Assembly: GCA_964202895.1 (NCBI GenBank)
Contig: CAXNJM010000001.1
Coordinates: 248,001 to 312,000 of the forward strand
Source of the DNA: JAJTDS01 sp964202895
GTDB taxonomy: Bacteria > Pseudomonadota > Alphaproteobacteria > Rickettsiales > UBA1997
Length of the DNA: 64,000 nucleotides
Direction of reading: 5' to 3'
Below are positions 31,313 through 37,987 of this stretch, piece by piece. The notes beneath the pieces are model-generated. The model did not search any database and was not told the DNA's origin. It saw only the letters and a program-made list of their open reading frames with translations. The translations under genes and the position numbers were made by a program. Positions within the stretch are counted from its first letter, which is position 1. Each line of letters begins with the position of its first letter.

Positions 31313-32589
31313 AAATTATACGGTTTTAACATTTGATAAATAGCATCAACTAACTTTTTAAGCTCTGATTTTTTAATAATAAGAGGAGGCATTAAATAAA
31401 TACAATTAGCAAAAGGCCTAAGAAAAACTCCTAACTCAATAGCTTTTTTCCTCATTGATAAAATTTCTAACCATGAAATTTCAACAAATTCTATAACTGC
31501 TATTAGGCCAAGAACCCTAACTTCTTTTATATTGTTATAATCTACTAAATTTTGTAAAGATTTTTTTAGAAATTTCTCATTTTCATTAATTTTCTTTTCA
31601 TAATCAAAATTTTCAAACAAGTCAAGTGAGGCATTGGCGGCCGAGCAAGCCAAAGGATTGCCCATAAAAGTAGGGCCGTGCATCAAAGCTTTATTTAAAC
31701 CAGTTTCAAGGCAATCGCTTTTAAAGCTATCAAAAACTTTTTTGGTGGTGAGAGTGGCGGCTAAAGGTAACATTCCTCCTGTTAATGCTTTACCAAGCAC
31801 CATGATATCTGGCTTTATGTTGGTATGGCTAATTGCAAATTTTTTACCTGTGCGATAAAAACCTGTAGCACATTCATCAACAACTAATAAAATATTATTT
31901 TCACTAGCAATTGAAGCGATTTTTTCTAAAATTTGTGGATTGTGAAACTTCATTCCGCCAGCACATTGCACTAAAGGTTCAATAAATATTCCCGCTATTT
32001 CTTGATGTTTTTTAGCAATAAAATTTTCAAAATCTGCAATATTATTCAAATTTGGCAAAGATAAATTGTAATTATCTATCAATAAGTCATCAAATTTACG
32101 ATGCATTCCACTCGATAAATCGGCAAGAGACATTGCTCCAGTTGTATCGCCATGATAACTATTGGCAAACGATAAAAATTTCTTTTTTTCTTTTTGATTA
32201 TTATTGATAAAAAACTGCCATGCCATCTTCATTGCAACTTCAATTGCCGTAGAACCAGAATCGGAAAAAAATACATGGTCCATTTTAGCAAAATTGCACA
32301 ACCTACTCGCTAGCTTGTAGGTTGTTTCCACCGCAAAGCCAGCAATTGCGATATGACTTAAATTATTAAGCTGTTTATTAATTGCTTGAATTAAATATTT
32401 ATTTTGATAACCATGAGCAACGGACCACCAAGAAGCAACTCCATCAATTAACACTCTGCCATCTTCTAAGAAAATTTTTGAACCTTTCGCTCGCTTAACT
32501 AAAAGCTGAGGAAGGTGGTTACTCATCTGGGTATAAGGCAACCATAAATGATCTTGATTAATCTCGATAGAATCATTGTGATTTAGCAT
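31309..32589 (-). CDS. bioA: Adenosylmethionine-8-amino-7-oxononanoate aminotransferase
   Basis: PLP enzyme that makes diaminopelargonic acid in biotin synthesis, using S-adenosylmethionine as amino donor. The 426 residues show the BioA N terminus DQDHLWLPYTQM (here NQDHLWLPYTQM), LIDGVASWWSVAHGY, FSDSGSTAIEVAMKMA, DECATGFYRTGK, and the PLP lysine in MVLGKALTGGMLPLA. The early WLPYTQM and ASWW wording distinguishes it from other class III aminotransferases. Its product feeds bioD at 23904. It lies between an unknown gene and nagZ, overlapping the latter by four bases. Confidence 0.95.
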   Translation of the reverse strand: MLNHNDSIEINQDHLWLPYTQMSNHLPQLLVKRAKGSKIFLEDGRVLIDGVASWWSVAHGYQNKYLIQAINKQLNNLSHIAIAGFAVETTYKLASRLCNFAKMDHVFFSDSGSTAIEVAMKMAWQFFINNNQKEKKKFLSFANSYHGDTTGAMSLADLSSGMHRKFDDLLIDNYNLSLPNLNNIADFENFIAKKHQEIAGIFIEPLVQCAGGMKFHNPQILEKIASIASENNILLVVDECATGFYRTGKKFAISHTNIKPDIMVLGKALTGGMLPLAATLTTKKVFDSFKSDCLETGLNKALMHGPTFMGNPLACSAANASLDLFENFDYEKKINENEKFLKKSLQNLVDYNNIKEVRVLGLIAVIEFVEISWLEILSMRKKAIELGVFLRPFANCIYLMPPLIIKKSELKKLVDAIYQMLKPYNL

Positions 32590-32598
32590 TATTTTTAA

Positions 32599-33303
32599 CT
32601 ATATGTTCTTGGATTTTTCTTGACTAGCTTCTTGATTTTCAACTTTTGTAGTATGTTTTGAATTGTTAGCTTCGCCAAGGCATTTTGCAGAAGTTGGAGT
32701 GGGTTGATTTTTAGGATTCACTTCTTCTTTTACCAAATCAACTGCAGATTTAAATCCAGTAATTAATGATGGAGCAAGAGTTTCATCATAACCATTATTA
32801 TTAACAGCTAAAACAATTTCATTAAGAGCTTTTATAATTGGGGTTGTAATTTTATCCGGATTAAAACTTCTTGAGTCCCCAATTACACCACCAGGTTGAA
32901 TACCCAGCTTTTCGCAAGCAAGTGAAGCTAAAGCAAAGCCAATTGGACCACCAAGAGCAGTTGAAGCAACCAGCACAAAAAAGAAATAGTCGCTTTTTTC
33001 TTTAACTGGAATTTCGGCAAGCTTTTTTAATTGATTTTCTTTTAAACCCTCCTTTTTCATATCTTCTAAGAAATTTTCTTTTTTTTTCTTCAATTCTTCT
33101 TCTGAATCATCTTTCTCTAGAGTCTTATTTTCAAATTGATTGCCAAAAACAACATCAGGAGAGCAATTATTTTTGCTACCAAAAATAACATCAGGACTCT
33201 GTGATTGATTGTTTTGAGAATCTAGCTTATTATCTTGATTTTGCTGAATAGTATTTATCGGCTGTTGCTTTCCAGTTAAAATTTGATTGTTGTTTTCTGC
33301 CAT
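32599..33303 (-). CDS. Hypothetical protein with repeated SPDVxFG motif and one hydrophobic segment
   Basis: 234 residues, family not recognised. Residues 1-60 are Asn/Gln rich and contain two copies of a short motif, SPDVIFGSKNN and SPDVVFGNQFE. Residues 68-102 form a charged, probably coiled-coil stretch (EEELKKKKENFLEDMKKEG). Residues 107-130 are hydrophobic with small residues (VASTALGGPIGFALASLA), suggesting one membrane segment or a hairpin. The rest is polar with a Ser/Lys-rich tail. There is no classical signal peptide. Composition is reminiscent of secreted or membrane-inserted effectors of Rickettsiales, but that is speculation. It lies 9 bases upstream of bioA on the same strand; the codon bias looks like that of its neighbours. 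Confidence 0.7.
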   Translation of the reverse strand: MAENNNQILTGKQQPINTIQQNQDNKLDSQNNQSQSPDVIFGSKNNCSPDVVFGNQFENKTLEKDDSEEELKKKKENFLEDMKKEGLKENQLKKLAEIPVKEKSDYFFFVLVASTALGGPIGFALASLACEKLGIQPGGVIGDSRSFNPDKITTPIIKALNEIVLAVNNNGYDETLAPSLITGFKSAVDLVKEEVNPKNQPTPTSAKCLGEANNSKHTTKVENQEASQEKSKNI

Positions 33304-33391
33304 TTGATTTTAAATAATTAGTTTGATAAATATTATTCTAATAACTGTAAATTTTATTTTTAAGTAGTCAATATTAACAAATAATCTAATT

Positions 33392-35236
33392 TTAAATTAA
33401 CGATTTAAAAGCTTCTATTGCTTGACTGATATTTTTTTCATTATTGCCACCACCCATAGCAAAATCTGGTTTTCCACCGCCATTTTTGCCTCCAATAATT
33501 GTGATTATTGAATTTAATAAATTTATAGCATTATATTTATTCTGCAAATCAGAACTTAGGGCAATAATTACACTTACTTTATCTTCAAATACTGAAAACA
33601 ATAGAAATAAAGTATTGTTTTTAAATTGCTCTTTTTTCTTGAATTCATTAGCAATTTCTCGTAAATCTTTTGCTTCACAATTTTTAAAAATATTAATTAC
33701 CAATTCTAGACCGAAAAAATTTACCGACTTAATATTATCAATATCGGAAAGAGTAATTTGCTTTTTTAAGTTGTTAATTTCCTTGTCTGAATTTTTAAGA
33801 TCTTGTTGTAGACCATTAATTGTTTTTTCTAAATTAATTTGTTGATTTCGCAAATATTCAATAGCAAAATTTGCAGTTTTTGCTTCTATTCTACGAATTC
33901 CAGAAGCAACACTTTTTTCTGAAATTATTTTAAATAAACCAATATCTCCGCTTGCACTCACATGAGTTCCTCCACATAATTCAATTGAAGAACCTATTTT
34001 AACCACCCTAACCTCTGCATCATATTTTTCACCAAATAATGCTTCAGCACCGCTATTTTTAGCATCTTCTATCTTCATTAATTTTGTATCAGCACTTTGA
34101 TTAGCAATAATTTTTTTATTAACGATATCTTCAATAGTTAGAGCTTCCAACTCAGTAAGCGATCGATTAAAATTAAAATCAAATGTAAAGCTCTCAACAT
34201 CGACATTTGAACCTTTTTGCATTATTGAATTACCTAAAACTTCTTTCAAAGTTTTGTGCAATAAATGAGTTGCGGAGTGATTCCTTGCTCTACTACCACG
34301 ATTTTCTGCATTGATTTTTGTAATGATTTTTTGATTATTGGTTAATAATTTATTATCCAATGTTTTTGATTCTGGCTTTATTTTAATGTCAATAACATCA
34401 ATAAAATGAACAATTAAGTCGTTTATTTTTTTCGCTTCAAAAATCTTAAATTCATTACCTCTATCATCAAGCAACCAGCCATCATCGCCTTTTTGACCGC
34501 CAGAAGTGCCATAGAAAGGTGTTTTATCAAGAATTACAGCTAAATTTTTATAGTCTTGCTGTTGATGGTGCTCAAAAAATGGTATTGAGTCAATAATTTC
34601 ATTATCAAGAATTATTGCTAAAATAACAGCTTCGCCTTGTTTTTGCTCATAACCAATAAATTTCGTCGCTCCGAACTCCTGTTTGATTTTAAAAAATATT
34701 TTATCAAGAGATTGCTCTCCGCTACCAACCCAATTTTCTTTTGCTTTTTGTTTTTGAGCCTGCATTTCAAAATCGAACTCTTCAAGATTAACTGTTAAAG
34801 CATGATCCTTAAGAATGTCTTGAGTTAAATCAAGCGGGAACCCAAATGTGTCATAAAGCTTGAAGGCTAAAGCACCGCTAAACTGATTGGATTTTTGATT
34901 TTTAATTTTTGACAACTCTTCGTTTAGTATTTTTAAGCCCCTATCAAGAGTATCGCGGAATTTTTCTTCTTCATTTGATAAATTTTCAATAATATTTTCT
35001 CTTGCTTTTTTTAATTCAGGATAAACATCTTTAAATTCATTAATTAAATCATCGACCAATTTGTGCATTATTGATTCTTTGGCATCAAGTTTATGAAGCT
35101 GTAGCATCGCCCTTCTCATTATTCTTCTTAAGACATATCCTCTACCCTCATTGCTTGGCAACACACCATCAGCAATTAAGAAGCAAGAGGAGCGAAGATG
35201 ATCGGCAATAATTTTTAATTCTGGTTTAATTTTCAT
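33392..35236 (-). CDS. alaS: Alanyl-tRNA synthetase lacking the aminoacylation domain (C-terminal two thirds)
   Basis: 614 residues against about 870-880 for AlaRS. It starts MKIKPELKIIADHLRSS, equal to the point where full AlaRS passes from the catalytic core to the tRNA-recognition domain (IADGVLPSNEGRGYVLRRIMRRA). Class II motifs 1-3 are absent. All later parts are intact: editing site His320-x3-His324 and Cys421-x3-His425 (CGGTH), coiled-coil linker, and C-Ala with GGKNGGGKPDFAMGGG. An in-frame TAG lies 24 bases before the ATG, and mlaE ends 26 bases upstream, so the missing third is not adjacent. No decay is visible. Options: a split AlaRS with the catalytic half elsewhere, a stand-alone trans-editing factor, or a truncated pseudocopy. 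Confidence 0.93.
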   Translation of the reverse strand: MKIKPELKIIADHLRSSCFLIADGVLPSNEGRGYVLRRIMRRAMLQLHKLDAKESIMHKLVDDLINEFKDVYPELKKARENIIENLSNEEEKFRDTLDRGLKILNEELSKIKNQKSNQFSGALAFKLYDTFGFPLDLTQDILKDHALTVNLEEFDFEMQAQKQKAKENWVGSGEQSLDKIFFKIKQEFGATKFIGYEQKQGEAVILAIILDNEIIDSIPFFEHHQQQDYKNLAVILDKTPFYGTSGGQKGDDGWLLDDRGNEFKIFEAKKINDLIVHFIDVIDIKIKPESKTLDNKLLTNNQKIITKINAENRGSRARNHSATHLLHKTLKEVLGNSIMQKGSNVDVESFTFDFNFNRSLTELEALTIEDIVNKKIIANQSADTKLMKIEDAKNSGAEALFGEKYDAEVRVVKIGSSIELCGGTHVSASGDIGLFKIISEKSVASGIRRIEAKTANFAIEYLRNQQINLEKTINGLQQDLKNSDKEINNLKKQITLSDIDNIKSVNFFGLELVINIFKNCEAKDLREIANEFKKKEQFKNNTLFLLFSVFEDKVSVIIALSSDLQNKYNAINLLNSIITIIGGKNGGGKPDFAMGGGNNEKNISQAIEAFKSLI

Positions 35237-35262
35237 GATTATTAATATTTTTAATATCTAAA

Positions 35263-36036
35263 CTAAAAGAATAATCCCGTAATAACATAATTCGATAATA
35301 ATATTATTATCGAAGAGCAGACAACGGCATTAGTGGTTGCAATTCCGACTCCCTCAGCACCGCCTTTAGAATTATAGCCAAAATAACAGCTTATTACTGC
35401 GATTATCAAACCAAAGACTCCCGCTTTTACAATCCCTAAAACAACATCAATTTTTTCTAAAAATTTAAAACTATTGATAATGTAGTTTTCGGGAGAAAAT
35501 CCTAAAACATAAACACTTACTAGATACCCACCCAAAACACCAATGATATCTGCTATCAAAACTAAAATAGGCATCGTAATAACGCAAGCCCATACTCTTG
35601 GTGCAACAAGATATTTAAAAGGGTTTGTTGATAAGGTTTTTAAGGCATCAATCTGCTCAGTTACTTTCATTGTGCCAATTTCGGCAGCAATTGAGGCCCC
35701 TACCCTGCCTGCAACCATTAATCCAGCTAAAACAGGGCCCAATTCACGAGTAATAGAGAGAACAACAACGGTAGCAATTGTGCTTTCTGCATTAAAACGA
35801 GAAAAACCAGAATAACTTTGTAAAGCCAAAACCGCCCCCGAAAATATTGCTGTTAAACCTACAACTGGCAATGAATAATAACCGATTTGTAAAAATTTTT
35901 TTAGAATCATTTTAAAATAAAATGGAGCAACAAAGCAGTTTTTAATACTACTGCCCGCAAATATTGCAATTGAACCAATTTGACCAAGGTTAAACAACGA
36001 AAATTTACCTAACATCTCAATTAATTTAATAATCAT
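35263..36036 (-). CDS. mlaE: ABC transporter permease MlaE (YrbE family)
   Basis: Inner-membrane permease of the Mla phospholipid transport system, which keeps outer-membrane lipid asymmetry. The 257 residues show the MlaE pattern of about five membrane segments, and the signature region VLSITRELGPVLAGLMVAGRVG (quoted here as RELGPVLAGLMVAGRVG) with AEIGTMKVTEQIDAL, then CYFGYNSKGGAEGVG near the end. The ATPase mlaF and substrate-binding mlaD are not next to it: the downstream gene is the truncated alaS, 26 bases away. Upstream lies a 275-base stretch up to tRNA-Glu with a hairpin at 36071-36100. Confidence 0.94.
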   Translation of the reverse strand: MIIKLIEMLGKFSLFNLGQIGSIAIFAGSSIKNCFVAPFYFKMILKKFLQIGYYSLPVVGLTAIFSGAVLALQSYSGFSRFNAESTIATVVVLSITRELGPVLAGLMVAGRVGASIAAEIGTMKVTEQIDALKTLSTNPFKYLVAPRVWACVITMPILVLIADIIGVLGGYLVSVYVLGFSPENYIINSFKFLEKIDVVLGIVKAGVFGLIIAVISCYFGYNSKGGAEGVGIATTNAVVCSSIIILLSNYVITGLFF

Positions 36037-36070
36037 TTTTAAAGTTTATTTAGATATAAAATTATAAATT

Positions 36071-36100
36071 AAGGCTTTTTAGTTTTAATTAAAAAGCCTT
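36071..36100 (-). terminator. Perfect hairpin between tRNA-Glu and mlaE
   Basis: AAGGCTTTTTA (36071-36081) and TAAAAAGCCTT (36090-36100) are exact 11-bp inverted repeats with an 8-base loop. On the minus strand it lies downstream of tRNA-Glu and 34 bases before the mlaE start. It could terminate the tRNA transcript or act as a leader structure of mlaE. Confidence 0.45.
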
Positions 36101-36157
36101 GGGGGAAATAAATCAACATTAACTTAAAATTTAAAAGCCTAGAAGTCAATTCTAAAT

Positions 36158-36310
36158 TTAATTTCTTGCAACTTGTTCAACACTTAACTTCTTAGAGCTG
36201 ACATTGATGTTGCTAATTTGATTATAAGGTAAGTATCTCCATTAGATTTTTTATCATCAAAAGTTGACTGATTATATTGTTGATGTTTGCTTGAGTTAGC
36301 ATGGTGATTA
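36158..36310 (-). pseudogene. Possible frameshifted gene tail beside tRNA-Glu
   Basis: Minus-strand reading gives one frame ending in QQYNQSTFDDKKSNGDTYL, then, in a second frame, PYNQISNINVSSKKLSVEQVARN followed by TAA at 36158-36160. Joining them needs a single-base change near 36220. Both parts have protein-like composition, but no start codon is found before the tRNA gene. I do not recognise the family. It looks like the decayed 3' end of a gene. Confidence 0.35.
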
Positions 36311-36311
36311 A

Positions 36312-36386
36312 TGGTGACCCCTACGGAATTCGAATCCGTATCGCCACCGTGAAAGGGTGGCGTCCTAACCGTTAGACGAAGGGGCC
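36312..36386 (-). tRNA. tRNA-Glu (anticodon TTC)
   Basis: The reverse complement starts GGCCCCTTCGTCTAACGGTT and folds as a full cloverleaf. The acceptor GGCCCCT pairs with AGGGGTC (one G-T pair). The anticodon stem CCACC/GGTGG has loop CTTTCAC with anticodon TTC, and the T arm is ACGGA-TTCGAAT-CCGT. The 3' CCA is encoded. Confidence 0.97.
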
Positions 36387-36529
36387 TAAAAATATAATGA
36401 AATATTATTTATAAAATATACTTAAAAAAGATTGCAACAATCTAAATTATGTATTTTAATATTGCAACAATTTTTTTAAAAAAGTTAATTTTTAATAAAA
36501 TCAACAAAATCAAGACCTCTCGCAATTAA
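36387..36529. other. Spacer between divergent tRNA-Glu and ccoG
   Basis: 143 AT-rich bases that should hold both promoters. TTGCAACAAT occurs twice (near 36431 and 36461) as a direct repeat. No confident -35/-10 pair can be assigned. Confidence 0.3.
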
Positions 36530-37951
36530 ATGATTATTAATAAATATTTTTCTCCCAAAAAAAGAACCTATCCTCAATCAGTTAAAGGAAGGTTTCGTAA
36601 ATTAAAATGGATTCTGAATGGCGTTTTTATGCTAATCTACTTTGCAACTCCTTTAATTAGATTTAATCGTGGCGAAGGGCTTCCCAATCAAGGAATTTTA
36701 ATTGATATGACTGCCGGAAAAATATATTATTTTATAATAGAAATATGGCCAAAAGAAACTTATTACTTAGCATCAATTCTTGTAATTAGTGCTTTAATGC
36801 TGTTTTTCGTTACTTCCTTATTTGGAAGAATATGGTGCGGATATGCCTGTTTTCAAACAGTGTGGACAGATATATTTATCGCAATAGAAAAAATATTTCA
36901 AGGAGAAAGAAATGAAAGAATTATTCTCGATAGAAAAAAATCTTTAGAAAAATTTTTCAAGAAATTTTTAACTCATTTCAGTTGGATAGTTGTTTCTCTA
37001 GTTACAGGATTCGGTTTTGTGAGTTATTTTAATGATATCTATTGGTTATTTGATAATTTATTTAAAGCCCCAATTAATTATAATATTTGGGGATGGATTA
37101 TCGGCATTGCATCAGCAACTTATATAATGGCAGGATTCGCTAGAGAACATGTTTGTATTTATATGTGTCCTTATGCAAAATTTCAATCAGCGATGTTTGA
37201 TAAAGATACCTTAATAATAACCTACGATAAAAACAGAGGAGAGCCAAGAGAAAAAGGCAATAAGAATCTAGATTTTAGTAATCGTGGGCATTGCATTGAC
37301 TGCAAACAATGTGTAGTGGTTTGCCCCCAAGATATTGATATCAGAAACGGTCTACAAATGGAATGCATAGCTTGCGGATTATGTATAGATGCTTGCGACA
37401 ATGTAATGGAAAAAGTTGGATTGCCAAAAGGGTTAATTCGTTATGACACAGAAAACAATCTTGAAAATAAAAATTCTAAAAATAGTTTTAAAATTTTTCG
37501 AGCCAGAACCTATTACTACTTAATTATTTTAATCACCGTAACTGGAATCACACTATTCTCATTAATCAATAAAAGCAATCTAGAAATAGATATAATTAGC
37601 GATAGAAACCCTGTAACAGTAAAGTTAAGCAATGGCTCAACTAGAAACGGCTATTTATTAAAAATCTTTAACAAAACCCATGAAAACAAAAAATTTATAC
37701 TAACCTTAAATGCAAGTGAAGGAATTGAAATTAAGAAATCTGATGATGCTAATTATAATTTTATCGATAAAAACAATATTGAATTGATAACAGCGAAGAG
37801 CTCGCAATCTTCGTTTCGTTTATTTATAGTTGCATCTGAAGAATTTTGTAAACAACACAGTCAACAAAATTATTTGAACTTATTTTTTACCATTAAAGAT
37901 GCTGAAAATAATGAAACCCAAAACTTTGAAGCTATATTTGTTATAAAATAA
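36530..37951 (+). CDS. ccoG: Cytochrome c oxidase accessory protein CcoG (FixG/RdxA)
   Basis: Membrane iron-sulfur protein that reduces copper for assembly of the CuB centre of cbb3-type oxidases. The 473 residues have five membrane segments (about 30-50, 78-98, 145-168, 183-203 and 330-350). The membrane Cys motif is GRIWCGYACFQTVWTD, and a CxxxCP follows in CIYMCPYAKFQ. Two ferredoxin-like clusters follow: HCIDCKQCVVVCP and CIACGLCIDACD. The C-terminal 110 residues form the FixG Ig-like domain. ccoNOPQ genes are not in the window. It stands alone, divergent from tRNA-Glu and convergent with infB. Confidence 0.95.
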   Translation: MIINKYFSPKKRTYPQSVKGRFRKLKWILNGVFMLIYFATPLIRFNRGEGLPNQGILIDMTAGKIYYFIIEIWPKETYYLASILVISALMLFFVTSLFGRIWCGYACFQTVWTDIFIAIEKIFQGERNERIILDRKKSLEKFFKKFLTHFSWIVVSLVTGFGFVSYFNDIYWLFDNLFKAPINYNIWGWIIGIASATYIMAGFAREHVCIYMCPYAKFQSAMFDKDTLIITYDKNRGEPREKGNKNLDFSNRGHCIDCKQCVVVCPQDIDIRNGLQMECIACGLCIDACDNVMEKVGLPKGLIRYDTENNLENKNSKNSFKIFRARTYYYLIILITVTGITLFSLINKSNLEIDIISDRNPVTVKLSNGSTRNGYLLKIFNKTHENKKFILTLNASEGIEIKKSDDANYNFIDKNNIELITAKSSQSSFRLFIVASEEFCKQHSQQNYLNLFFTIKDAENNETQNFEAIFVIK

Positions 37952-37987
37952 ATTTCTAAATATTCTTATTAAGTTTATAAATGATAT

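Noticed and set aside
33392..35236. Stand-alone AlaX editing protein
   Set aside because: AlaX proteins consist mainly of the editing domain; this protein also has the AlaRS tRNA-recognition domain, coiled coil and C-Ala, so it is a piece of AlaRS.
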